64,000 nucleotides of DNA from Petrolisthes cinctipes (taxonomy: Eukaryota > Arthropoda > Malacostraca > Decapoda > Porcellanidae), in NCBI GenBank assembly GCA_033782935.1, contig JAWQEG010000169.1:806001-870000 (forward strand), in the 5' to 3' direction. The translations under genes were made by a program, and so were the position numbers. Shown piece by piece: positions 12,341 through 23,800 of the stretch (positions within the stretch are counted from its first letter, which is position 1; each line of letters starts with the position of its first letter). Under the pieces are notes generated by a model that was not told where the DNA came from, did not search any database, and was given only the letters and a program-made list of their open reading frames with translations.

Positions 12341-12599
12341 TTTAGGGGGGTGCGGGAGTAGGGAACAGGCTTGGAGGGGGGGGGTGCGGGAGTAGGGAGA
12401 CATGCTTGCTGGAGGTTTAAGGGGGTGCAGGAGTAGGGGACAGGCTTTCTACTCCCACCCCAAGCCTGTCCCGCTATTCCCGCCCCCCCCCCCCAAGTCT
12501 GTCCCCTACTCCCGCACCCCCTTAAACACTAATAATAATAATAATGGCATAACAACGGTGATTTTTATTTGGTAATTATCTATTTTATTGCTATTTTAT

Positions 12600-12930
12600 A
12601 TTACGATGGAGGAAAGGAGAGAGAGAGAGAGGAAAGAAAGGAGTGGGAATGGAGGAATGGAGAGAGGAAAGAAAGGATGAAGGAGAGAAGGAGGAAAGAA
12701 AGGAGGAGGGAGAGAGAGATGGAGAGAGGAAAGAAAGGAGAGAGTGATGGAGGGAAAAGAAAGGAGGAGGGAGGGAAGGAAAGAGGAAAGACAGGAGGAG
12801 GGAAGGAGAGAGTGATGGAGGGAAAGAGAGAGGGATAGAGGGAAGGAGAGAGGAAAGACAGGAGGAGGGAGGAATTGAGAGAGAGAGGAAAGAAAGGGGG
12901 AGGGAAGGAGAGTGAGAGTGAAATTCTTTT
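12600..12930. repeat. Purine-rich low-complexity tract (GGAAAGA/GGAGGG)
   Basis: About 330 bases almost entirely A and G on the plus strand. Open frames here are compositional artefacts. Such tracts can form triplex DNA. Confidence 0.9.
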
Positions 12931-12954
12931 ATTATTATTATGGTAAATTTACAG

Positions 12955-13170
12955 AAATACTTCATTCACTATATTGTATATTTTCTTATAATTATTAAAT
13001 ATTTTGGACCATTCTAAGACACTTTTCATGGTATTAGTATAGAATTACTTCATTCACTATATTGTATATTTTATTCACTATTTTGGACCATTCTAACACA
13101 CTTTTCATGGTATTAGTATAGAATTACTTCATTCACTATATTGTATATTTTAGTATCACTACCCACTATT
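12955..13170. repeat. Tandem repeat, about 70-80 bp, 'ttcattcactatattgtata' unit
   Basis: Three partial units share 'ttttggaccattctaa' and 'cacttttcatggtattag'. The last unit runs into the 'ctacccactattttggacc' segment that starts the neighbouring CCTAA-rich repeat. Confidence 0.8.
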
Positions 13171-13690
13171 TTGGACCATTCCAAGACACTTTTCATCTAT
13201 GGTATTTCTCTCGGAGATGCCCCGTTTTCGAGATATAATTTGGAAATTAGCCTGACCTTACCGAACCTAACCTAGACAACAGCAAACTACCGGGACCTAA
13301 CCTGGGCCAACTACCGGGATATAACCAGTGTAAACTATCATTAAGTGACGGGGGCAAATTCCCGGAACCTAGCCAGATGTGGTAACACTGTGCGGCCCTA
13401 GCCAAGAACACAGTACTTCTGTAATAATACCATTATTATTATTATTATTATTATTGGGTGTGTAAAATCTGATATCAGTTTGATATATTGTATTTGGTTG
13501 TGAATAACAGATACTATTTTAATGTCCTAGATTTAGCCAGGCCAAACTTGACCTGACCTAACCTAATCTAATCAGGACCAGGGCAAACTGCTGGGACCTA
13601 ATCAGGACAAACTACTGGGACCTAACCAGGACAAACTACCAGGACCTAACCAGGACAAACTACCACAAGCTAACCGGGAACGGTAAAGTT
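13150..13690. repeat. CCTAA-rich dispersed repeat, copy 1, with 25-bp units
   Basis: Starts 'cactacccactattttgg', continues through 'gaaattagcctgacctta' and 'gaacctaacctagac', then repeats 'aaactaccgggacctaacc' units. A second block at 13540-13690 holds about five units of 'caggacaaactaccaggac'. Homologous copies lie at 21030-21330 and 23470-23800. The 'cctaa' steps match the arthropod telomere motif TTAGG on the other strand. Confidence 0.8.
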
Positions 13691-13784
13691 TAAGAAGAGC
13701 CACAACCATGGAAAAAATAATTTTGACCCAATTTGTTTTCAATAATCCATTTTTATATGTTGAAATAGAAGTGGTATAGTGCAT

Positions 13785-13970
13785 TATGACCCTGTTTGAC
13801 CCCCACCACCTCGTTATGACCCTATTTGACCCCCACCACCTCATTATGACCCTGTTTGACCCCCCCACCTCATTATGACCCTGTTTGACCCCCCCCCCCC
13901 ACCTCATTGACCCTGTTTGACCCCCCACCACCTCATTATGACCCTGTTTGCCCCCCCCCCCCACCTCAAG
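13785..13970. repeat. 30-bp minisatellite 'cctcattatgaccctgtttg'
   Basis: Six to seven units separated by C-runs of 5-10 bases, with differing run lengths. Confidence 0.9.
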
Positions 13971-14089
13971 AGACATGATTGAGGGGTAAAATAAATTAAT
14001 AACACATTATGTATTTATTATTATTTATTTATTTTTATTACTTATTTTTAGTTATTACATTTATTATTAGTTATTATATTTATATTAGT

Positions 14090-14215
14090 TATTTCTATCT
14101 TTTTATCTATAGCTCTGATGCCTGGTTCCCTCCGGGAACTCCCTCCAAGGGGGTGGCCATGGCCGAAGTGTCTCCAGATGTCCCTGTTCCAACACTCCCT
14201 CCTTACTTGGTCAAG
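14090..14215 (-). mobile_element. LINE RT C-terminal tail with ATCT-rich 3' end
   Basis: Minus strand reads 'VEEYVKERNMRDRVGLDQ', 'RRECWNRDIWRHFGHG' and 'PLGGSSRREPGIRAID', then 'tagataaaaagat' repeats. This is the Cys/His-poor C-terminal end of a LINE reverse transcriptase followed by its simple-repeat tail. Related tails with 'ccctccgggaact' occur at 53030 and, more diverged, at 22260-22560. Confidence 0.7.
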
Positions 14216-14760
14216 CCCTACTCTGTCCCTCATGTTTCTCTCCTTTACATACTCTTCCACTCTGTTCCAACACTCCCTCTTTACACCCTACTCTAGCCCT
14301 CATATTACTCTCCCTTACATACTCTTCCACTCTGTTCCAACACTCCCTCCTTACTTGGTCCAGCCCTACTCTGTCCCTCATGTTTCTCTCCTTTGCATAC
14401 TCCACTCTGTTCCAACACTCCCTCCTTACTCCCTACTCTGTCCCTCATGTTTCTCTCCTTTACACACTCTTCCACTCTGTCCCAACACTCCCTCCTTACT
14501 CCCTACTCTGTCCCTCATATTACTCTCCCTTACATACTCTTCCACTCTTTTCCAACACTCCCTCCTTACTTGGTCCAGCCCTACTCTGTCCCTCATGTTT
14601 CTCTCCTTTACATACTCCTCCACTCTATTCCAACACTCCCTCCTTATTCCCTACTCTGGCCCTCATGTTTCTCTCCTTTACATACTCCTCCACTCTGTTC
14701 CAACACTCCCTCCTTACTCACTACTCTGTCCCTCACATTACTCTCCTTTACATACTCTGT
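14215..14760. repeat. 70-bp minisatellite made from LINE coding sequence
   Basis: About eight units of 'ctctcctttacatactct', 'tccactctgttccaacac' and 'tccctccttactccc'. On the minus strand the unit still encodes 'EEYVKERNMRDRVG' or 'VRRECW', the same protein segment as the neighbouring LINE tail, so the array arose by tandem amplification of that segment. Confidence 0.85.
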
Positions 14761-14764
14761 ATAC

Positions 14765-16170
14765 AGTGCATTACTAATTTATCTATGGAGTTCTGCATTA
14801 TACTGGTACGTCACCATCATTAATACCATCAACGTTCTTGTATATTACCCATAGTATTGAGTTAACATGTAACACTACAGTACTAATCTATATATGGTTT
14901 TTCAGGATGTATGTATGGTCACACAAAACATTGGATTTTCACAGCTTTATCAGTTTTGAATAGAGGATGACACCCATTACCTTCACAACAGTACCAACTA
15001 TATACCTCACAATACAATAATGGTAAGTGTGTGAAGTGAAGGGAGAGTTTACCCTGTAGTAAAGTGGTAGGGGTAAACCAGCTTTTGTTATCAGGCCTTA
15101 CTATGGATGTAAACATGACTGTACCCCTTTGTTGTGTTTTGGTTGTCCGAGCGACAGGAAGCTCGCTTGGTGAACTCAGTACTGTTTTTGTTGGTCGCTT
15201 GGATACGAAGCAGTGCCAAGCGGTAGCCGGTAAAAACAAGCCATCTTGGTATCCAAAGGAACCTCTTGGTGCATCTTGGTAGTCACCTGACAACAACATG
15301 TGGCCCACAGATAATTGAAATTGGCTTAATTAGTGCATGTAACTTGCAATCAGTGCTAGATAAACAAAAATAATGATGTAATAAGATGTTGTAGTATTAT
15401 TTAAGGAGGTATAGGCTGCTTGGATAATTTTTGTACATATTATTTTGGAAGACAAAATTTAAAGGATTATTTATAAGTAATCAAAGTTGCAATTTTTTAC
15501 CAGTACGGTACTTACAATTTTCTACCAGTGCTTACACTGCTGCAGAGGTCTTAATGTAAATAATATTTATTATTAAAGAAAAATACGGTTACTCAGTTAA
15601 TTGATTCTTTATCTAACATACCTAACCATGTAATTTGGGTGAAATGTCAACATGTGAGGATTGGTATAATAGCCATCAAGTTTTCATCAATAATTAAGGG
15701 TCCAATTTTTTTTGTTTTTTTCCCTCCACCTAAACTGGAGATATGAGGCTGGGTACCTATATTATAATTGTGATGATATTATTTGGAGATAAGTTGGCCT
15801 TCTCTGTGGTTATTTTAAATCTTGCCAAAGTGTATTCCTAATATTAACCCTTTTATTGCTTTCCTATGATATGACCATTCCGTCAAATGATAATTTTTCG
15901 GCTATTATTTTAGTTCGGTACTTTCGGCAAGACAATTGTTCGGCTCCACATATCATGTCTGTTTTTGTCGTCAGATTAGTGCTTGCTCCAAGCCCGTTTG
16001 GCACCCCAAACCGACGCTTGGACAACAAAAACACGACACTTGTAGTCCCACAAGGAGATGTGGTTGTGTGGTGGAGGGCTGCTCCCTCCAACAGGGATTG
16101 GGGGGGTTTGAGATGTGGAGTGTGTGTGTGTGTGGTGGGGGCGGGGGGGATCTACGTTTTGGCATTTTAT
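14765..16170. other. Unassigned interval
   Basis: Open frames near 15064-15308 and 15856-16190 occur on both strands with no recognised domain. Nothing supportable is present. Confidence 0.35.
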
Positions 16171-16174
16171 TTGG

Positions 16175-16442
16175 GAGGGTGTGTGACGTGACAAGGATAC
16201 CTCCAGTGTGGAGAGGAAGGCCTTGTATATATATGTATGTGTATGTATGTATATTATTATGTGTTTGGAGGGTGTGTGACGTGACGAAGCTACCTCCAGT
16301 GTGGAGAGGAAGGCCTTGTATATGTATGTATGTGTGTGTATGTATGTATATTATTATGTGTTTGTATGTATGTATATTATTATGTGTTTGGGAGGGTGTG
16401 TGATGTGACGAGGCTACCTCCAGTGTGGAGAGGAAGGCCTTG

Positions 16443-16481
<39 letters not shown>

Positions 16482-16485
16482 GAGT
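16175..16485. repeat. Tandem repeat of about 95-120 bp, three units with GTAT runs
   Basis: Each unit carries 'gggagggtgtgtgacgtgac', 'ctacctccagtgtggag' and 'aggaaggccttgtatat', followed by 'tatgtatgtatg'. Confidence 0.9.
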
Positions 16486-16684
16486 GAGTTGTGTTGAATT
16501 ACAGTACTATAATTATTTTCTAACATTATATAGACATTGTGTTTTGACATAGGGAAAGTAACATGTTATAGTAGTAGCCTATAGACCTAATATTACTGTA
16601 CAGTACTTTATTACTTTACAGAATTGACTTTGTGGTAATGCTGTTCAACTTAAGTGTTCATCCCATTATGGAACCTGTGATTGT

Positions 16685-16839
16685 GTATGAGAATTGGAGG
16701 CTTCTGATTCCTCCTGACTATGCCACCAAACAAGCTCCTTCCATATACTGATACTGTAGGTGTGTGTGTGTGTGTGTGTTTGGAGGCTTCTGATTCCTCC
16801 AGACTATGCCACCACCAAACAAGCTCCTTCCATATACTG

Positions 16840-16875
<36 letters not shown>

Positions 16876-16950
16876 GAGGCTTCTGATTCCTTCTGACTAT
16901 GACACCAAACAAGCTCCTTCCATATACTGATACTGTAGGTGTGTGTTTCG
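16685..16950. repeat. Tandem repeat of about 90-100 bp with GT runs, three units
   Basis: Units contain 'ggaggcttctgattcctc', 'gactatgccaccaaacaag' and 'ctccttccatatactg', followed by a (GT)n run. A related sequence ('cctccaaactatgccatgaa') is duplicated at 28825-29022. Confidence 0.88.
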
Positions 16951-17010
16951 TGGCAATGTTTGAAGGACTCCTTTACCTCCAATTTTCTGACTACATCACA
17001 GGGTCCCTTA

Positions 17011-17232
17011 AGGGGATGCGGGAGTAGGTGACAGGCTTGGGGGGTGCAGGAATAGGGGGACAGGCTTGGGGTGGGTAGAAAGCCTGTCCCCTACTCCCGC
17101 ACCTTCCAAAACCCCCCCAAGCCTGTCCCCTACTCCCACACCCCCCTAAACCCCCCCCTCCCCAAGCCTGTCCCCTACTCCTGCACCCCCCAAAACACCC
17201 CCCAAGCCTGTCCCCCTACTCCCACACCCCCT
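17011..17232. mobile_element. Foldback MITE copy 2, 222 bp
   Basis: Begins 'AGGGGATGCGGGAGTAGG' after TA (17009-17010). Ends 'CCCACACCCCCT' before TA (17233-17234). The loop side carries 'gggtagaaagcctgtcc'. The right half contains several C-rich subunits. Confidence 0.87.
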
Positions 17233-17239
17233 TATGTCC

Positions 17240-18630
17240 AGACACTTACCACAAAATATGTACAGAATGTATAAAAAAAAGTTATTGTGTCTATAAACCT
17301 GAATGTGAAAACTTGTGGCCAAAGGAAGAGGAGGTGGTGTAAAGAGTTAGAAAGGGCAAGAGGGTTTTATTTATGGAGGGGAGGAGTGGGAGAGGTATGG
17401 AGGAGGGAGAGACTCCGAGAGAGGAGGAGGAGGGAGAGAGGAGGAGGAGAGAGAGAAGAGGAAGAGATATAGGTCTTGTGATTTAGTAAATGGAGTATAA
17501 CACATTATCCATATAAGGTTAGGTAGTGACCAGTAATCTTGTTTTAATATGCTAGGATTATTTCCAAATAAAATGACCAAACACTAGACAGTTAGTAGAG
17601 ATTAACTTGTTTTTAGTGCATCAGGAACAATATTGTATATGCATATATTAAAGTATTGTAATGATTGATCATTTCTCTTATTACAGTTATCAAAACATTA
17701 CTTACAAATATTTTTATTACATGTGAGTGAGCTGTTGTCAAACACACATCTAACAAATGTCCCAGACACAAGAAACTCTGATGCACATTTAAGAGTTTTT
17801 AATATTTTAATACACTGAAGTACCAAATACCCTAAATGATCTGATACTAGGTTTTGTATTATTGTATTTTAATGAAATGGTTGAAGACTAAGTATAATAG
17901 TTACAAGTTGTTAAATGGCTGGATGAAATGTGTAACACAAATCTCATATCATTCCCTTTACAACCATACACGTATATATATATATATATATATATGTACT
18001 GTATATATATATATATCAGTTACTTCTCTATTTTCTTAATAGTTTCATATGATCTATATATGTGACCAGTAAATAATTCTGATATTTAATTTTGATTTTG
18101 ATTCTTCTACAAGGAGTTTACAGTTCATAGTGGATTGTTTGTTGTTAGCCTACAATTGTATTTATTAGTGTCCATCCCAACTTCGTTCAGTTGTGGTGAA
18201 ACGTACAACAACTAGAGGAGAAAGAGAGGAAGAAGAGACGAAGCAGGAAAAGTGGAGATATAAGAAGAGAGGAAGGAGAGACGAAGGGAGAGGAGTGGAG
18301 ATATAAGAAGAGAGGAAGGGGGATGGGTAACAACTTTGTATTGTCCAGTAGAAGGAACACCTAACTAACCCACAGGTGAAATGGTTGGTGAGTGGATGAG
18401 AAGTAATGAATTTAGGAAAGTATGCGTAACCATCTACCTCAGACCATCACCAACACCTACTAAGGTATTTTATTCAGTCTCAAGTGTAATATTATATTGT
18501 GTATTGTTTGATATATTTATTGTGTGATGGTTTGGGCTACTCTTTTGGCACTTCAAGCCGTAAATAGATAGATAGATTGACTCTCACAGTTTATGGAAAG
18601 TCTAGGAACATGTGACATAAATTATGAGAG
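17240..18630. other. Non-coding interval with GA-rich and TA-rich tracts
   Basis: Purine-rich tracts lie at 17370-17470 and 18205-18320, and (TA)n at 17973-18016. No gene or paired repeat ends were recognised. Confidence 0.5.
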
Positions 18631-19185
18631 GTACAGTCGTGGCCATAATTCCCTTTCCACCCTCTAGGTGGGTAAGTGTAGAAGTGACAACGTCACTCCT
18701 CTGACCTGTCACACCTCGACCTCACTCCTCTCTCACTATAATACCTTTTCCCTCCCTTCCTTTCTTTCTTCCTTTCCTATGTGTACTCTCCTTGTCTCTC
18801 TTATTCATCTGTTTATCTATCATTCTAATAATCTCAGTCTTTCTCTTATCCCAGTTATCTCTCATTCATTCAGAAGGGAAGAAGGAAAAGAGTTTAAAGT
18901 GAATGAGTCACAATAAAGGAACTGAAATTCTACCATCTCCTTCCTTCATCTCTACTTCCTCCCTTCCTTTCCTATCTATAATGATAAGCACAGCAGACTT
19001 AAGGAGTAGCCCTCCTCCCCTCCTTTCCTACACCTGTTTTCTGTCCTAGCCCTTCCTTCCTTTACTTTCCTCATACACGTAATTTCTCTCTCCTCTCTCT
19101 TTTACCTAGCCATTCCCCACCCGAATCTCTTCTGTTCCCGTCCCCTCACCACACTTTTGAAATGTTGTTTGTTCCAACTAACTAT

Positions 19186-19192
<7 letters not shown>

Positions 19193-19227
<35 letters not shown>
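19193..19227. repeat. (GA)n microsatellite
   Basis: About 17 uninterrupted GA units after 'aactatct'. Confidence 0.95.
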
Positions 19228-19228
<1 letters not shown>

Positions 19229-19384
19229 GGTTACCATCACACCAGACATACAGATGAACACACAACCAGGGCCCTGTAAACACAAGACCTGACTTATTTC
19301 TCGCTACCTTCCCGCTTTCCCTTCATTGCATATATCTTTCTTTCTTATTTTTTTATTATGTTCCATACATTTCCCTCCCTTTCT

Positions 19385-19885
19385 TGTATTGTCGCACCGA
19401 CAAAGAAAAGGGACAACAGTCATGCTGTGAGTGAGAGAATATGAGATGGGGAATAATAGATGAAAGTGTATGACAAAAAAACAGAAATATGCAAACGACG
19501 ATAAGCGGTAGGGTAATGAGAGATTAGTCAGGTCCAGGTGCAGTGGTCACCATATGATTTGTGCGTCACCATGGAGGTAGTATAGCTCCATGTGCGTCAC
19601 ACACACACGCACACACATGAAAACACAAGTGTGTGTGGCTAACATGATGCATACTGGAGTGCATATTCACACTCCAATGTTGAACCTGTAGCTGTCCACA
19701 GTCTCCTATTAATTCCTTCAACAATCAATGCAACCCGAGCGAGGGGTGGGATTTCTTCCTTCATTCCCTACTTCCCTTCCTCTTCCCCACACACACGAAA
19801 ACATGTGTCTTTCTTGGTCATACACTTTCATTCCCTTTTCCCCATCTCATATTCTCTCGCTCACAGTATGTCTTATGTCCCTTTT
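19385..19885. repeat. Long imperfect inverted repeat, about 75-bp arms
   Basis: Left arm 'gagagaatatgagatgggg' with 'gaaagtgtatgac' (19425-19475) pairs with the right arm 'ccccatctcatattctct' and 'gtcatacactttc' (19817-19870). Outer 'aagggacaacagtcatg' pairs with 'catgt..tcttatgtccctt'-like sequence. It may be a foldback element nested in the larger transposon. Confidence 0.7.
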
Positions 19886-20208
19886 CCTTTCATGTTTTTA
19901 TTATTAACTGATGAGTGAAAATGTAAGGATAAAACATTATGAGTGATGTGTTCACTTTCTTCGCTAACCACTACGCCAACTCCCCAAGGGGCCATTACTT
20001 GAAACACTCTCTACACCTCATTCTCTCCTTTTCACCACCTTACCCATCCCTACTATTTTTTTTCTCTCTGATGGTAGAAATGAGTGGTAGATTGAAACAG
20101 ATGAAGAAAGGAAAGGGAAAGAAATGGGAACAAGAATGAGGAAAGAAAGAAAGATGAAAGGCGTGGAATAAGAAAGAAAAGAGTGGTTTAATTAATGAAG
20201 CAGCAACG

Positions 20209-20257
20209 GGTAGGAGCAAGGATGATAGACTTATAGTCTATCATCCTTGGGTAGGAG
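20209..20257. mobile_element. P-element excision footprint with intact 8-bp TSD
   Basis: GGTAGGAG occurs at 20209-20216 and again at 20250-20257. The 33 bases between them are the first 15 bases of the neighbouring P element's TIR ('CAAGGATGATAGACT') joined to the last 18 bases of its other end. P transposase cuts leaving 17-nt extensions inside the TIR, so end joining after excision is expected to leave about 17 nt of each end. That is what is seen here, less about one base. Confidence 0.85.
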
Positions 20258-20329
20258 AGAGAGAGAAAGAGGAATGTTAGTAGGGAATGCAGGAAGAATC
20301 ATTCCCTTAATAATTAATATATTATCCTA

Positions 20330-20365
<36 letters not shown>

Positions 20366-20605
20366 GAACATCTACCCCGTCCCTCCATCCGATCTAATAA
20401 TAATGAGAGAGAGAGAGAGAGGTATGGACAGAGAGTAGTCTCAGGCAAGGATGATAGACTATAAAGGATAGTCCACTATAAAATGCACCGCGGGAGTGAC
20501 GTCACACTTGTAAACAAACCTTGCCTGGTGCCTCTCTCATCCTTGCCCAGACTGTCACTAGTCCAACTTAAAGTGTACGTGAAGCGTGAAAGTCTGTGCC
20601 ATATT

Positions 20606-20869
20606 ATGGATGTATGTGCTGTGTACAATTACAATAATGGCAGTAGACATGCAAAAAGAGACATGGTGGAGCTCTTTCGGTTCCTAAGAGACCAAGAGAA
20701 AGCCATAAAGTGGATATCGGCGTGCAAACGTGAGGACAAATTCAATGTTGAACTGGCCCGAGTATGCTCTCTACACTTTAAGACAACAACAGACTACGTC
20801 CCAAGAGATGCTTTGAACAATCAACGATGTAATGGATCTCCAAAGAAGATCATAATATTGCAACCTTGA
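20606..20869 (+). pseudogene. THAP-domain protein fragment of the P element
   Basis: From the ATG at 20606 the 87-residue product reads as a THAP (C2CH) finger. It has Cys4, Tyr9 where the second Cys is expected, 'LFRFLRD' where 'FRFP' is usual, the invariant Trp36, and 'ARVCSLHF' giving Cys54-x2-His57, followed by 'DYVPRDAL'. THAP fingers bind the subterminal DNA of P elements. Loss of one zinc ligand and of the Pro suggests the finger no longer folds. The frame stays open 40 codons upstream of the ATG. The C-terminal 'NGSPKKIIILQP' runs into a stop rather than a clear donor. It is the only recognisable coding remnant in the 4.27-kb element. Confidence 0.82.
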
Positions 20870-21029
20870 GCTGTACCGACTCTGCACCTTCCAAATTCTA
20901 ATCGAGAGCCAGGTATGTTGAGATCTATCAAAGGCCCAACTTACTGCTACACCCTCAGCTATTTGCTTATACTGTACATATTTTGGTAAATATTGAATGA
21001 ATTACCGTTATTGTGTACGGTTTTTCTAC

Positions 21030-21330
21030 CTTCATTACCCACTATTTTAGACCATTCTAAGACTATTTTCTTCTATGGCATTTTCTCCGCAAATGCCCCA
21101 TTTACAAGATAGGGCATATTCAAATGGGGCATTTTGAAATTAGCCTGACCTTACCTGACCTGACCTAACCTAACCTAACCTAACCTAGACCGCATCAGAC
21201 TACCGGGACCTAACTTGGGCAAACTACCGGAACCTAACCTGGGCAAACTACCGGGAAATAATCGTGATAAAATATAATAAATGACTGGGGCAAAATACTG
21301 GGACCCAGCCGGATCTGGCAACACTGCTGC
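21030..21330. repeat. CCTAA-rich dispersed repeat, copy 2
   Basis: Shares 'cccactattttagaccatt', 'gaaattagcctgacctta' and 'actaccgggacctaac' with copy 1. It includes five CCTAA steps in a row near 21165-21190. Confidence 0.85.
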
Positions 21331-22260
21331 AAAACGGTAATTCTTTCAATAAATACCCATATTTTTAACTTTACCCCATCTTATGATACTCTACTGTACA
21401 GTATGTAGGTTAGGTTAGGCCAGGCCAAGTCTACCTAATTCTGTTAGAAATGTAGTCCAATACTGACTGCATCCCCTACTAGTGATAACTTTGGTATATC
21501 TAGGCAGGCTACAGTATTGTAATGCTCTATAACCAACAATTTCTCTCTTCCCCTTTTATGTTTGGGGGTAAGGTGGGGTATATTTTTAAAATAAAGTATT
21601 TGTGGTGGATTTAATACATTAAAACCATCATTCAATGTCCTAATATAGGTTACAATAGTAGGTAATTGTGGTAGAAATTCAGTAGTTTATCTAATGTGGA
21701 TATTTGGTCCATTTATACAATCATGATTTTACCCATGGATTTTGATTAGGTCTGAATACTGTAACATTAATTTAATTTTCAGCTGGTACGGTGGCTCGCC
21801 GAGAAAGATTATTCAGCAGGCGTAGAAGGCTACTGGTACAGTACCAGTACTTCAAGAGGGTCTTCTCAATGAAGGAAATGGTGAGATTTTTTGTTTTCTT
21901 CTTTAAAGTGACTGTGTATAGTACATAGGCTATACAGTATCAGATGGTATCAGACCTACCCTGTACTTCATAGTTTCACAATACAGTAATTATAATATGT
22001 TAAGAGTAGGGCTGGATAATGCATATATGAAAATAATGGAAGGGCCAAACATTTATTTATTCTTTTCTTTTGTATATGCAAACAAGTGTCATGTGATTAT
22101 GTGCCTCTAAAATCAATTCCTTCACAGATAATACACCAGAAGTGGTACAAGATGATGCCAGAGGTGATGCACATGAAGCACAATAGGGTCTGCTCAACGA
22201 AAGAAATGGTGAGCTTATTTTTAATTTTTTTATAAAAATGAAAGTGAATAGTTTAACAGT

Positions 22261-22560
22261 ATTAGATGGAAAGAGTGAAAAGAAAACACCTTGAGGTGGT
22301 TAGGCCATGTAGAGTGTATAGGAAGCGAGAGATTTGATTAAAAAGTGTATGAGAGTGAGGTGGAAGGATTGAGTAGAGCAGGTAGACCGAGAGTGAGGTG
22401 GAATGATGGAGAAGAGAAGTATATGAGTAAGAGTGGCGTTGGGTGGTACCGTAGGAGGGACGCCAGTTGAAGGAAGACAAAGATGCGTGGAGGCAATTCA
22501 TTCACCCCTTTGGGGATTGAGGCATCTGGCAATAGATAGATAAATAGATAGGCAATAATT
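22261..22560 (+). mobile_element. LINE C-terminal tail fragment with (TAGA)n end
   Basis: The plus strand reads a 'LRWLGHVE'-like block, then a basic 'GGTPVEGRQRCVEAI' region and 'LWGLRHLAIDR', followed by 'atagatagataaatagata'. This is the 3' end of a LINE reverse transcriptase gene with its simple-repeat tail, embedded in an intron-like part of the P element. Confidence 0.65.
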
Positions 22561-23469
22561 ACCTTAGTACGACCAGATAACAAATATTTTTGAAAATACC
22601 CGATACATAATCTTGAAAATAGTCTCATTGTCTTTCCCAGGTCTTTATACCTGTATGAGGTAATTTTAACCCATGACGAATATGAAGATGATGGAAGAGT
22701 CATAGCCTACATCTATCTAGCCTACATAATTTATTCTATTTTTGTGCACAGTATATACAAACATGTGTCATCTGATTATCTGCCTTTAACATCAATTCCT
22801 TCACAGATAATACACCAGAAGTGGTACTAGATGCTACAGTCCAGCCAGCACAAGAAGATACCAGAGATGAACATCATATTTTCTCAACTGCAGTATGCTG
22901 ATCGTGCTGTGTTTGTATTCCCAGACATGATGAGTTGAAAAGTGTTAAGTTAGCCGTTAACTCTCAGAAAGTTGAGCTCGTTAATCTGAAAAGTGCTAAC
23001 ACAATACAGTACGGTACTTTCTGAAAAAGCAAATGAACTGACAGAAATTACGTTTATTTACATAATTTCCAAACCTGTATAAAATCCACAGTGATTATAC
23101 TTATGGACTGACTGTAATAATACAGTATTATGTAAATTCTAATTGCATTAGTTTTGCTTTATACATACCATAATGATTAATATATTGTGATAAAATTAAC
23201 GTTAGTTTCTAGTTTTTCTAGAAAATGTGCAATTCCACTGTGATTATACTCATAGACTGATAGTGATAGTACTTCATAAGGATATTGTTACTCTTACTTC
23301 TATGGCAAGAAACATTTATTACTGTACTGTACTTTATTTTTGGTACACATTTCATTTCGCAAAGTATATGATAATAAATATATAATTACATTCAGCATAC
23401 AGTATTTTGTATTCATATTCCGATTCATTATTTTTCTACTTTTTAAAATCATTGTAGGTGTAAGCAATA

Positions 23470-23800
23470 TATAAGTGACCTTGAATGGGACATTTGGTAA
23501 ATATCAAATGGGGCATTTTGAAATTAGTCTGACCTTACAAAACCTAACCTAGACCGCATCAAACTACCGGGACCTAACCTGGGCAGACTACTGGGAAATA
23601 ATCGTGGTAAAGTACAGGAAATGACTGGGGCAAAATACTGGGACCTAGCCGGATCTAGCAACACTGCTACAAAGCGGTAATTCTTTCAATAAATACCGGT
23701 CATTTTTCTGACCTAACTGATGCATTTTTCTAACTTAATCAGGGTATTTTCGGACCTAATTGGGGCATTCTTCAGATCTATTCGGAGCATTTTTCAGATC
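23470..23800. repeat. CCTAA-rich dispersed repeat, copy 3
   Basis: Contains 'gaaattagtctgacctta', 'aacctaacctagaccgcat' and 'actaccgggacctaac', then units with 'acctaattggggcatt'-like steps. About 85% similar by eye to copy 2. Confidence 0.8.

Larger units (their letters stand above)
11021..12522. mobile_element. Foldback MITE copy 1 (G-rich arm/C-rich arm), split by a hAT element
   Basis: Left arm begins 'AGGGGGTGCGGGAATAGG' after a TA (11019-11020). Right arm ends with the complement before a TA (12523-12524). Arms are made of 'acaggcttg' blocks between G-runs on the left and C-runs on the right, so the element can fold on itself. Three further copies with the same ends and TA flanks lie at 17011, 27227 and 45352. 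The hAT at 11095-12340 inserted into the left arm. Confidence 0.85.

Noticed and set aside
12569..12965. Long charged open frames (Glu/Arg/Lys-rich on plus, Ser/Leu-rich on minus)
   Set aside because: They arise from the purine-rich tract; no stops because A/G-only triplets rarely give them. No domain.
14118..14854. Plus-strand open frames of 150-220 codons
   Set aside because: They are translations of the 70-bp minisatellite on the non-coding strand of a LINE fragment.
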